Source of the DNA: Lentinus brumalis
Lineage: Eukaryota; Basidiomycota; Agaricomycetes; Polyporales; Polyporaceae
Direction: 5' to 3'
Length of the DNA: 30,481 nucleotides
NCBI GenBank assembly: GCA_001792895.1
Contig: MARA01000113.1
Coordinates: forward strand, 1 to 30,481
The translations under genes were made by a program, and so were the position numbers. The notes below the pieces were generated by a model. It ran no database searches. It saw nothing but the letters and a program-made list of their open reading frames with translations, and had not been told where the DNA came from. Of the stretch, positions 18,142-28,536 are shown piece after piece. Numbering within the stretch: the stretch's first letter is position 1; each line of letters begins with the position of its first letter.

Positions 18142-20116
18142 ATGGACCGCATCGGGTCTCTCCGGATGCGCGCTCGCAGATCACCATGTACGGCATCAAG
18201 TCGGTGTACAACCAGGTGCGTGTCACCTCGCATGAATTGGAACGCACCACCGACGCCTCCGCAGGCCAAGAATGTCGTCTTCAATGTCAGCGAGATGAAG
18301 CGAAGGTGCGGGACGCACCAATGACGAGCCTCGGTATGTCTTGCTGCCAACTTGCGTCGATGGAGGATGCTGAGTCGCGTAGGGGCGCGAGCTCGACGTT
18401 GATGCAGGATATTGCCCAAGGGACCTTCAACTTGTGAGTACTCGTTACGTTGATGTCGCGCTGCTCTGTCTGACAGAGCGCAGCCAGAACTCAACGAGAT
18501 CATGCCTGCTAACTACGCTCGGTGCATGGAGAAGGAGGCGCGTCAGTGCGACAATCTACAAGGTGAGACGCACAGTCTCACTCACATCTAGTCCTGACCC
18601 CATACGTAGGCACTGCAACTGCTCGAGTACCTGGTGAAGAACGGCAGCGAGCGCGTTGTGGACGATGCACCCCCACATTGGCACCATCAAGATGCTCAGG
18701 AACTTCTACTATGTGGATGAGAAGGGCAAGGATCAGGGCATAAACGGTACGTACCAATGCTTTGGTTTACTTGACTGACTGCTGACCGTTCTGTAGTACG
18801 GAACAGGTCGAAGGAGCTCGTGGACCTTGGGCGACGTACAGAAAATCGAACCGAGCGCCGCAAGGCGAAGAACAACAAGCACAAGTACATCGGCACTGGC
18901 AACGATGCCATGAGTTTCAGCTCGGCGGCGGTCGTTACGGAGGCTTCGGGAGTGACAGCCTCGGGAATGGCGGAAGCGGCAGCTATGGGGGTGGTGGGAG
19001 CTACGACAGTGGGAACTACAGCGGTGAGTTAGTACGTCCGTTGTTCATGGTCCCAACTCGATTTGAACTTGCGCAAGAATACGACAGCTATGGCGGGTCT
19101 GGCAGCGGCGGCGGCGGGAGCGGATCCAGCTCGAGGAGGAACTTCCAGGAGTACGATGCGGGCGACGATGACATCGTCTCGACCCGCCGTTCCAACTCCG
19201 GCGCGGGCACAAGTTCCGCGCGTACCTCGAATCCTCAGCGGTCATCGACTCTTCCGACTGCTGCCCCGGAACCGCCCAAGGCGAAACAGCCAGAGATCGA
19301 CCTCTTGGGTATGGATGATGACGACTTCGGCGGTGCATCTGCTGTTCCCGTCGCCGCGGAGAAGGCGCTTCCGGTACTTGGTTCACAGTCGCTGCAAGCA
19401 GGTACGTCCCGCTGATGATCCCTCACCTTCATGACTGACATTGGCTAGGCGGTGACGATGACTTCGACGACTTCCAAAGCGCGCCGCCGTCTGCTGCGCC
19501 TGCTTCCAATGCCTTCTTTGGTGCTTCTGCGATACCCACTGCCCTGCCGCCCCCGCTGGCTGCTCAGCCCGCTGCGCCGCTCTCTCCCCCTGGATACCAA
19601 CCGCAGGCGCCAGGGCAGTCGACGAACAACAGTCTCTTCAACATGCTCTCTACCAGCGCGGCGGCGGCCCCAGCTAGGCCAGCGTACATCTCGCCTCCCG
19701 CTGCGCCGGTTCAGAACCCGATGCAGAACATGATGCGTCCGATGATGGCTAGTCCCCCGCCGATGGGTGTGCCTCTCGTCCCCAATCAGGCGGTCATGTC
19801 GCCGACGTCCCCACCACCGCGTGCGACGACGACATCACCAGGCGTCGGTTCGCAGCAGCAGCAGAAGCCGGCGGCGAGCTTCGACGACTTGTGGTCCATG
19901 TCCCTCGGGTCTGCGAGCAAGCCTGTGGGTGGCGCTGGTGCCTCGCAGCAGAAGAGCATCAAGGATCTGGAGAAGGAAAAGGCGCAGGCGAACATTTGGG
20001 GAGGGACCAGGCCTCCCGCAGGTGCTGGCTTTGGGTCGTTCTCGAGTACGCCTGCGGCCTCCAGTGCCGCACCCCCTGCTTCGTCCGGAAACGGGTTGGA
20101 CGACCTGCTCTTTTGA
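18142..20116 (+). CDS. ENTH-domain clathrin adaptor (Ent3/epsinR type), unit 2, better copy
   Basis: Exons: 18142-18215, 18265-18333, 18383-18433, 18477-18562, 18610-18746, 18797-19023, 19078-19401 and 19449-20116; introns are 43-54 nt. Exons 7 and 8 are fully open. Exon 7 has a Gly/Ser linker, then EIDLLGMDDDDFG, where LLGMD fits the clathrin box. Exon 8 opens GGDDDFDDFQSAPP, an acidic-Phe motif of the kind that binds AP-1/GGA gamma-ear domains, followed by NAFFG, NSLFNML, SFDDLWSMSL and a coiled KSIKDLEKEKAQANIWGG, and ends GLDDLLF. The ENTH part is broken: GATGAAGCG and GCACCAATG each lack a base (shared with unit 1), exon 4 lacks two, exon 5 lacks two and exon 6 lacks several. The conserved Trp of the D-P-W-G motif reads Arg (CCTCG/GGGC) in both copies. 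The start ATG at 18142 sits one base out of phase with the ATG at 18186. Confidence 0.9.
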
Positions 20117-20715
20117 AAGATTCACGGAGAGATGCTCGGGTCCGATTTGCTATGTATCGTGTGTTTGGAGATAGAGGTCCCGGTTCTGTTTTCTCGGTCT
20201 GCTGTCGTCTGTTGTCTGCTGTCGTCTGTAGTCTGCTGTATGGACGAGGTACCGACGCTGCGTATGCGATACCCGATGCCCGATACGCGTGTGGCGATGC
20301 AGCTGAGTGCACTTCGACGTTCGCGAACGACGCAAGAAGACCGCGAAGCCACGACGCACGACGCGCGCGATCTGGCGGCGATCTGGCCATGCCCGTTCGG
20401 GCGAGCGAGAGAGGCTGCCAGAGAAACAAACGGTTCGTTAGGACACACGGGGGGGCAGTATACTGGACGGGGGGTGCGCGCCGGCAGGGCGGTGGGCTGG
20501 GCTCGGATGCCGCAGGGGTCGTGTACACAGGTCCCAGAAATTGCTTTTTTCTGGCCGCGTATGTCGCCCGTATGTCTGTCTGTTTTCCCCGGGCGTCCTG
20601 CGGCCTTCCTCTCCTGGCATAGCTCGCACCTGCTTCTGCTTCTGCGCGGCACAGTGGAACACCCTGCACCGCGGCAGGCTCCGCTTCTGCACTTCGCACA
20701 CTCTGGGATCTGAGA
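20117..20715. other. Adaptor 3' flank with unit-specific block, unit 2
   Basis: Matches unit 1 up to the CGGGCGTCCTGCGGC text near 20603, then about 110 bases (to about 20713) are unrelated to unit 1, and matching resumes at GAAATCTCTCCATTGCG. The block contains a repeated CTGCTTCTGCTTCTGC tract. No gene is supported. Confidence 0.55.
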
Positions 20716-23390
20716 AATCTCTCCATTGCGTCTACGGCTACCGACAGGTACGCTACAGACTACGTAATGCCCGCCGCCGCTCGTTCTCTCCGTCCAAGAT
20801 CCCCGTCCTGCCGCCTCACCACCTCCCGGCAATCCGCGCTCTGTCCGCGTCCGCAGCAGAACAGGCCGCGCAGACGCGTACGAGCCCTGCCAGATGATTC
20901 CTGCGAGATGCGGTAAGCCAGGAACGCAGCCGGACAGCGTCGTGTACTCACCAGAACCCCAGATTGCGCCCGCAGCCCTGTCCGTCCAGCAGCGTTGCCA
21001 GGACGCGACATGGCCCGTGCGTACGCTGCCGGGAACTTTCTGAGAGCGTCGGCCACGTACTCGTCATGCCCGAGTCAACGCCGGCCGACAGCACTCTCGC
21101 CGCGGCCTGTCAGTCCAAGGCTCCCCGGGCGATGCCAGAACGGCCGCACGAGCTCTCGCCGCTCGTGCTGCAGCCTCCGCAGACTCGCGTCAAACCCGCC
21201 GGGCGGATTGTCGCCCAGATGCGCACAGGGCTATCTCTGCGAGAAGCAGTCAGCCAGCGAGCTAGCCGCGGACAGCAGCTTCTGAGTACTCACCGTGATC
21301 CTCGGAGAAGCCATCTCGGAATGCGCCGGCAGTGCTTCCGAGGCCAGCAGCGTCGCCGCGACGCGATGCCGCTGCCGGAATGTCCGTGAATCCGCCGGAC
21401 TGCTCACCCCTGGCAGACCCACAGTCTTGCGCGAGTCGACGCCGGCCGACTGCACTGCAGAGGAATCGGAGATCAGCACGGCGAGAGCAACGGACTCGCT
21501 CACCTGCTTCCTGGCCTAGATAACGACGCGCTACGGGGCTTCGAATTGAGCACAATATCTGCCAGGAGACGATGGTTAGTTAGTCCAAGCACAGTAAAGA
21601 CAGCTTGTAATACTCACCGAAGCCTTCGTCTGCCAGCGCAGAACGCGCTGATGCCGTATTCTGACAGCGGCGTCGTAAGGAACGCCAGCCGCTGCCGGAA
21701 TCTTGCCTTGAGATGGCGGCCGGGCTGCTCGACCAGCGTACGCCTGGAGCCGCTGCAAACAGAAGTAGAAGTGAGTACAACGTCAGACTGTACGGATCAA
21801 GGAGAATGACTTACTTGCGAGACGCGGCTGTGCCTTCAAGCTTCAAGCTTCAAGACCGTCCGGTCGGCCACCATGCTCACCCGCTGCCGGATGCCCGAGG
21901 GCCTTTCATGCTAGCCGGACAGCTGCATAAGAAGCCCGGTCAGCTCACAACGCCCGGCGCGCACCTCCGAGGGGCTGGTGGTACTCACCTGCAGATCTGC
22001 GGTCTCTATGCAAGACGGCAGGACTGAGGCCCTGCCCAGCTGCTCCAGCCGGCTCACGCTGATAGCATCGTCCTGTAACCCGCATTAGCGACTGCAAACC
22101 AACGAAGTCAGTCCAAATGATCCACTTACGAACTTGTGTGCCACGAGCGAGCACTACAGAGGTGCGGCTCACGCCGCGTTCTCATCGCGCTCCGGGCGCT
22201 TGCCAAGATCGGCGCGATTCGCCGTCGACCAGAACCGCGTCGCGTCTTCTCTCCGCAACCACCACCATCCCGCCGCCGCCGAACGCTGCGTCCCCTCATC
22301 CTTCGTCCTTGCCGCTTTGAAGGCACATGCGAGCAATGTAGCCGCCTCGCTGCCACGGCCACGACCAGCTGCAGCCTGCAATGCCAAATACTCAGGTCAG
22401 TTGAGGGTTGCGAGATAAACAAGCCGGTACGTACCTCTCTCCGTTCAGCCCCAGCCCAGGTAGTCCGGCAGGCTACACGCTGCTGCCGTCGGACTCGAGA
22501 CGCGTCACGCTGCAAGATGTTGTTCAGGTGAGTCGCGCGACGACGGAGCAGAGGTACGTACCAGGGAACTCCGAGTCTCCGAGGGACATTGCAGGCGGCC
22601 AGGATGGTCGCTGCTGTCGCTCGCTCCTGCTAGTCTCTTCGCTCGTCTCTGGGGACTGCTGTCTTGCTGGGGAAGGCGCGTCCTGGAAGTCTGAAGAGAA
22701 AGGTCAGTACGCGCTTGCTGTCAAGATCCCGCGACGCGTGACGTCATGCCTCCGAAAGAGGCAAGTTCGCCGCGTGTCGAGCTTACCTTCGCTCGTCGTG
22801 TCCTGCCTCTCGTGGAACACGCAGCATCTGGCCAGAAGCCAGGAGCCCTTCCTCCGCGGCCCGCGACCACGCCAGTGAAGACGTCGAGGGATAAGTGCCA
22901 GGTAAGCACGCTGAAGCAAGTACTGTGAGCTAACATGTAGCAAAAGTGATGAGAACAACATGAAGGTACGTACCCTGGTCAGCCCACAACGACTGCTGCG
23001 TCTTGCCCCTCCGTCTGGAACCAAATCCATCGACGCTCGCGGCCTCGAGCTTGACTCCGGGGTAGTTCTGCGAAGCGGAAAGGTCAGTCGGCGTACATGC
23101 AATCGCAAATACGCGTCGTAGCGACACATACCTCTTTCTCTGCTGACTTGGCGGAGGGCGAGGATCGTCTGGACGCGCTTGGACGCATCGTCTCTGCCCG
23201 AAAGCATGTCGAGAACACATCACTGCAGGTGTCTTGACGTGCACTGTGCAACGCCGACCGCAAAGTAAGTCCAGGCTCCGGGTTTGGAAGCGGAAATGGA
23301 ACCGCGAAGCTTACCGCGATAGGTGAGCTCGTTGCTCGAGCTGGAGACTACGCGTTCTTCCCAGACCTTCACCGCTGAGTAGGACAAGGC
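20716..23390 (-). CDS. Gene B, unit 2: minus-strand multi-exon gene, unknown product
   Basis: Same architecture as in unit 1. The first recognisable exon ends at 23315 before GTAAGC and reads AVKVWEERVVSSSSNELTYR. Exon 21989-22072 is the 28-codon counterpart of 9365-9448 with a single V-to-I change visible. Another exon contains DDASKRVQTILALRQVSRER. Unit 2 lacks the roughly 315-bp block that unit 1 has inside this gene and has a shorter Gly run (GCC repeat near 20769). Small gaps alter several exon frames between the two copies. No domain is recognised. Confidence 0.43.
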
Positions 23391-23585
23391 CGAGGGAGTA
23401 CGGACGCTTGGTGAGCCACGATCGTGGTCCGGGAGAGGCTGCAGGCATCAGGTCGCGGGGTCTGAAGGGAAGTCGTCGTGCTGAGCGGAAGGATAGTCGT
23501 CGTGCTAGGCGGATGGGTCGATGGTTCCCTCGAGCGGGGAGAGCGGGGGAGCACGGGTAGGCTAGCTGTTCGTGGTCTGTCGTAA

Positions 23586-23912
23586 GCTTCACGCAACGGA
23601 TAATAGAGCTTTGACTATGCCTGGGAACATGACTGGATACGTGGCATAAATCTGAAGGTCTGTACCGTATCGGGAAAGCTCTTGCCTGCCGCGTTCGCCG
23701 GACATCTCGATAAACTCCGCCCCTTGCTTCTGTACACATGCATGGCGGAGCGCTGGGCGTAGCGCGACATCTTCTCGTTGGGATGTTCTTTCAACAGTTC
23801 TCTGATGGGCTTGTCCCTCCTCAATTGTGAGATGTTCTACTTATCTGAGGTATCCAAACGCAACTTACATGAATGTCATCAGTCCCTCATGCTGTGAGTC
23901 TTCAGCGCACTG
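23586..23912 (-). CDS. Gene C, unit 2: two-exon fragment, possibly 5' part of gene B
   Basis: Exons 23869-23912 (QCAEDSQHEGLMTF) and 23586-23819 (RDKPIRELLKEHPNEK, SRYAQRSAMHVYRSK), with intron 23820-23868 (GTAAGT..TTGAG). One base must be added in the GGGG run at about 23720 for the frame to continue as AEFIEMSGERGRQELSRYGT and then DLQIYATYPVMFPGIVKAL before TGA. The continuous, well-balanced peptide after a single homopolymer correction argues for a real coding exon with a sequencing gap. The start is not identified and the stop may instead lie in an intron. The product is unknown. Confidence 0.45.
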
Positions 23913-23914
23913 CT

Positions 23915-25040
23915 ATTGCACAGTGGGGGCTCCCTGTCTGGTCTGTCGAGATGGTATCCTGGGATGTGCTGTAGCCATGGGAATGTCTATCAGAATAGAC
24001 GGAGCAATGGTGTGTAGCCGAGAGAAGTCGAGGATATATGCAGCCTCAGGGTCCAAGCATGATCGGAGAACCCACGCCAACCATACACCGCGGTACCTAC
24101 GGGCTCTATCGCTGGGTATGGGCTCGCCGACGCCAGCTTACCGTGTGCCTCAACTTCTGCTAGTGCATGTCTGCAGGCGGTATGCTGAGGAGCAGCTGGA
24201 ATGATCCTGCAACTGAGGCTGGGAGGGAATCAGCGGAACACCGAGGTCTGAGGCACGGAGAGAATATTCAGGCGAACACGTCATGACAGCCACTCATCAG
24301 AGTAATGAGGAAGCTTCTATTCCCTCTCCCAGCATTCTAGGTTGAACACCTCGGTGGGTCTAGATCAGGAGAGTCCCCGCCGGCGGGCCTCTGTCATGAC
24401 TCATGCTTCACTTGCCGCTTCGGGATAGACGGTAGTCTGTGCTGAGCCCGCTGTCTTGCCGCCTGTTCTGTAGCCAGTGTACTGTATCGGTGCCACTGCA
24501 TAGCCCTTACGAAGAGCAAACTGCTCCGATTGAGCTCAGATGAGTACTTACTTATTCACTACTATAATGTTCAAGACGATCCACGCAGCTGTAAGCGGAT
24601 AGAGTCCCAAAGTAGGCATTAATTCTTTTGGATCGACAGTGTCGGGCAATAGTACAGTTGTGGAAGCCAGTGCATACGAGCGAGCAAGCGGAGAGAACGC
24701 CGGCGGCGCGCAGCGGATTTCCCGAAATGAGTTGCGACCCGAAATGGCAATGTAAGCGCTCTCCGCTTCCGTTGACGCTCCTCCGGAAAACATCATCAAT
24801 ATATGCCTATACTCAGTGCAGGACCGCACTCTACAAATGCATGGTACATTGCACAGGTGTAGTAGCATATTCTCTGCACATTATGTGGGTAAATGACTGA
24901 CAAGTTGAGTTGCAGTATCAACTTCAGATGCTTGCACCTTCGGGCGCAATCCGAGCAGGATTTGGACGGCTACACCACTTCTGCTGTCACGACGACTGTC
25001 CCCGTCTACTTCAGTCTTTAGCGCTTGCTATAGGTACCAA
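23915..25040. other. Distal intergenic stretch, unit 2
   Basis: Counterpart of 11600-12674 with frequent substitutions and indels. The TTCG hairpin at 24933-24948 has one arm mismatch. No gene is supported; upstream exons of gene C are possible. Confidence 0.5.
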
Positions 25041-25327
25041 CTCATACATACCTGAAGCACTTGAACGCTCAATAATCTCCCGAAAAGCAGGGAATTGTGT
25101 TGTTTGCTCGCTAACAGCAAGACCTCCTCCTCCTCACTCCGTCCGCCGACGATACAAGGCTGCTTGAGCCCAGAATAGCTCCATCAAGCCTCTGGCGTCT
25201 AGACGGGCATTCTCTGTCACGGCTAGTACTCGCTAGTCTCCCTGGACTCCTTCCTCAATTCGCTCAACAGACTTCTGCCCGCCCATTTCCCAAGGACCCT
25301 CACCCCATCCCGGATGGTGTTCACCCG

Positions 25328-25425
25328 GTCACGCTCTGAACCTTACTTTGTTGAACGCAGTAAGGTTTAGAACGTGACTCGCTAGATCTGTCGGAACACG
25401 AAACACGGCTCTCCTCGAGTATAAG
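25328..25425 (+). promoter_or_regulatory. Hairpin plus TATA promoter of gene A, unit 3
   Basis: The arms are at 25328-25346 and 25360-25378. One C-to-T change in the right arm (GTAAGGTTTAG) turns a pair into G-U, so an RNA stem would survive. TATAAG is at 25420-25425. A CT-rich tract lies at about 25465-25515. Confidence 0.6.
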
Positions 25426-25814
25426 AACCCCGCAAGACCGAGGTCGAGGGCCCCCGAGTCGCGCGTCCCTCCCCTTCCCGAGTCGTACTCCCCCTTCTTC
25501 TCCCTCATTCCTCACCGTATGTAGTGTCTAGCGGGCATGTCTATTTTGCTGCTTACTCTTTTCTTACCCACTCGCACGGTTATACCCGTATACTAGCTTC
25601 ATCGTTCATTTATTCCTATACATATGATGCTTGCTTCCGACTCTACCCTCCCTTCCCCCATCAATGCGTGCATGATATCTTTCGTCCTCTCTTACACCCT
25701 ATTACATCCTCTCTCTCGGCTGCCCACACACACATCGCGCATCCTTTCGAGCTGGTATGGTTATTGACCGGCGCACGCCCGAGTTCTGGGTGCTGACTAT
25801 CCGTGACTTCACAG

Positions 25815-26780
25815 GACCCCGTCCATGGCGACTCTCCACAGCAGGTATGTTTCGTAGTATGCTTGTATGATGTCCATGCGTACTAACACGTCATTCGTAT
25901 AGTAGCTATAGCTCGACGGCTATCTCGGGCACAGCATCCCTTACCCTACCCGGCCCCATCACAAGTCAGTACACTCTTGTCTTTTACTACTCGCTCTGAC
26001 TCTATTCGCGTTGCAGATACTCGCCTAACGAGTCGAGCTCTTAGGCAGGACGGTCATGCATACCGACTGCATGCGCGCGTATTCGCACTCGGCACGGCGC
26101 AGTGGCTTTATTTCGAGGGTACGTACGTATGCACATTTGCATTGACGCGAGACCTCCACTCACCTGGATGTCTCTCCTTCAGGTACCGATGCCGCCACAT
26201 ACCACCATGTTCGTCAAGTGTTGAAGCCTCGAACCGAAGTACAGGGTGAGTTGGGGTCGCGCTTTCAGCTTCATGACCATGCTAACATACTTCAAGGAAC
26301 TGCAGATCTATCCCGGGCATCTGAGATTGCTTCGCACAGGTACGTTCCGACAATACTACGAGTCTACCACGACGACGACCTCTCTGACTGAGTGGTCCTT
26401 GCATTTACTCAGTCTCGCATTCATACCTCACCGCAGTCCCTACTTCCATGTCGAGCGCGTGGTATTCCTCAAGAAGGTTTGTACATTCTTGTACCTATTT
26501 CCACCCTTTGCTGATACTGGTCTCGCAGTTCTCCGAGACCGTGCCACTCGACGCCAGTCCGGTCTCCAGACTCCGCCCATCGCTTCGGCGACCAGGAACG
26601 AAATCATTGGCCGAGCTCGACCGCGGCCAAGGCAGGTACGAATTATACTACCTCCTCTTGTAGACACATACTGACGTACCTGCTCGCGCAGAACCTGCCG
26701 GCTTGAAGCTGTCTGTACGACGAGTCGGTGCACTTCTACGTGAGCATCAGAGTCTTCTGCACGTCGTGTCAACATATACG
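25815..26780 (+). CDS. Gene A, unit 3: multi-exon gene of unknown product
   Basis: The exon pattern follows unit 2: an exon from 25815 after ACAG; one whose text includes AYRLHARVFALGTAQWLYFE, ending before GTACGTACG; then a segment starting VERVVFLKK near 26451; and an exon ending at 26635 before GTACGAAT. The intron before 26692 ends GCGCAG. Substitutions against unit 2 are frequent (roughly one base in five by eye), yet the aligned peptide keeps the pattern L-H-A-R-hydrophobic...L-Y-F-E. That conservation suggests selection on protein. Coordinates of both ends are approximate. Confidence 0.42.
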
Positions 26781-27110
26781 TGTGCTCTCTCCAGTGTTAA
26801 GCTCATGGTGCGCGCAGTGGGGACGCGAGCCTCCAGGTGCCAGGCGAGCAGTCTTCTTTGATGGTGAGTATCATTTACTGTCACGGAGTCGAGCTATTCA
26901 GTGCTCACTTCGCGTTCTTCGACGCAGGTTTCAAAGTCAGTGAACGCGAAAGTAAGCTGTCTTTGTCCTTTCACGGCACAGATCATCAGTTCACACAAAA
27001 TTGCGTTTTAGGGTACTTACTGCGACTGCATCGCCCGGAGTAAGTCGAACTGCTTCATCTGAAGCACGAGCCCTTACTGACCGCGAACACTGCTCACCAC
27101 AGCGGCCGAC

Positions 27111-27131
27111 CGGGAGGCCGACGGCCTCCCG
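27111..27131. other. Perfect 9-bp hairpin, unit 3
   Basis: CGGGAGGCC at 27111-27119, GAC, then GGCCTCCCG at 27123-27131, identical to unit 2. It could be a structured element in a gene A 3' exon or a recombination-related palindrome; nothing in the sequence decides. Confidence 0.6.
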
Positions 27132-27237
27132 TTACGTCCCTAGGCAGCTCTGCGCGACTACCAGTCCGCCGGAAGATTTCACGCTGCAATCCGGCACCAA
27201 CTCTTATCGCAACGACCGCCGCACGCCGCCCACCCAA

Positions 27238-28536
27238 TCACACAAGGATTCTCGTATAACGAGGTATATTCGCGCTGGCTAACTTGCTAGATACATCGGC
27301 CTGAGCTCTAAGTACAGTACGCCGCGACCGTGTCTGTTCGGCACGGCGCAGCGCGTCCGCCGCGCCCTCGAGACTGCTGCCCGTCTTCTGTGCGGCCGAC
27401 GCTGCGTCCAGGAGGCCCGGTGCACCCCGTGTCTCTGCGGTGTGCTCCGGGTCTCCGTGTCCCGCGTCGTCCTCGGCCTCGTACACCGACCTTCGCATTG
27501 GCGTGGGTGCGGTTCTTCTCGCGCTGCAGGTCCCGCGTGGCGTGCTATTCGCCGGCAGGCCGGGCGTTGGCGTCGTCTCGCCCGAGGTCGGCGAGTCCGA
27601 GAGTCGCATGCGTTGCATTTTGAGGTGTCGTGCACGGCCGGCAAGGCCGTCCAATTCGTCTTGAGGCTGCTGGTCGAGACAGGGCTGTGGGATGGATGTC
27701 AGCGTGGGGTACAGTCGATCTGGCGGATCTGACGTACCTCGACGGCGAGATGCTCGCCCGGCGCAGTGAGAACGCCTCCGGCGTGCGGAGGCTCGCGTTC
27801 CAGCTCGCTGCGGGCATGGCCGCATGCGTTTGTTCACACGGCATAGCTGGGGAACGCGGCGTTGTTGAGATATGGCCGGACGTCGTCCTGCCCGCGGCTC
27901 CCACTCGTGCGAGCTTGCGCCGTCCGATTTCCCCGTGTCTTCGGCCGCAGACACACCGGACGTACTCTCCGGGCATGCCACTTGTGCGTTCGGGATGCTC
28001 GGCGGGCTTGATATGCCTGGGCCGCGAGTTGATGTTTTGGTGAGCTGCTCGGCCGGCCGACGAGTTCGGTTTTGAGATCTTGACTTGAGGAGCCGCAGAC
28101 CGGTCGTCCGGGACGTCTGCGGCATACATACGTCTGCTGAAGTGGTGTGGCGGTGGCCCGGGACGAGCACAGGCCGGGAGAGCGTCGTCGAGTCCGGGGT
28201 GCCATGAAGTCGCGATGGGCACGGATTCCTCGACGTGCTCAGATCCGCGCGGACGACGTCGCATTCGATGCGGACGTGCTCGGGTAATCTGGGGAACGAG
28301 GCCGCGTCAGAATCCGGCGGGGGACGGGGGAGATACGGCCGGATTGGTGACGCGCCGGGCAGCCTTGAGCCGCTGGCCGTGAGCACGACGAGATTTGAGA
28401 ACTCGTCGGGCGGTGCGCAGTGTGAGCGTACACGGTCTTGAGGACCTTGACGACACGCTTGAGGTGTTCGGCGGCCGTCCGGACATGGAGCGCACGCGGG
28501 AGAGTCGACGAGATCGGCCGGGCGGCGGAAGTGCAA
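27238..28536 (-). CDS. Long open frame in GC-rich stretch, unit 3 (doubtful)
   Basis: A 432-codon minus-strand frame, the longest open frame in the window. It is Arg-, Pro- and Ser-rich, without signal peptide, membrane segment or recognisable motif. The same DNA is largely open on the plus strand. Persistence of a long frame at this place in three noisy copies is weak support for coding; random openness of GC-rich DNA is the alternative. No RNA-level sign such as an intron or a clear start context supports it. Confidence 0.2.
   Translation of the reverse strand: MHFRRPADLVDSPACAPCPDGRRTPQACRQGPQDRVRSHCAPPDEFSNLVVLTASGSRLPGASPIRPYLPRPPPDSDAASFPRLPEHVRIECDVVRADLSTSRNPCPSRLHGTPDSTTLSRPVLVPGHRHTTSADVCMPQTSRTTGLRLLKSRSQNRTRRPAEQLTKTSTRGPGISSPPSIPNAQVACPESTSGVSAAEDTGKSDGASSHEWEPRAGRRPAISQQRRVPQLCRVNKRMRPCPQRAGTRASARRRRSHCAGRASRRRGTSDPPDRLYPTLTSIPQPCLDQQPQDELDGLAGRARHLKMQRMRLSDSPTSGETTPTPGLPANSTPRGTCSARRTAPTPMRRSVYEAEDDAGHGDPEHTAETRGAPGLLDAASAAQKTGSSLEGAADALRRAEQTRSRRTVLRAQADVSSKLASANIPRYTRILV

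Larger units (their letters stand above)
12675..25040. repeat. Tandem unit 2 of the array
   Basis: This is the only unit with both edges inside the window besides unit 1, and it carries the cleaner copy of the adaptor gene. Compared with unit 1 it lacks a block of about 315 bp (present at about 10176-10490 in unit 1) and has a different block in the adaptor 3' flank. From about 14580 on it is almost identical to unit 3 (from about 27020), while the gene A segment before that point differs clearly from unit 3. Confidence 0.93.
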
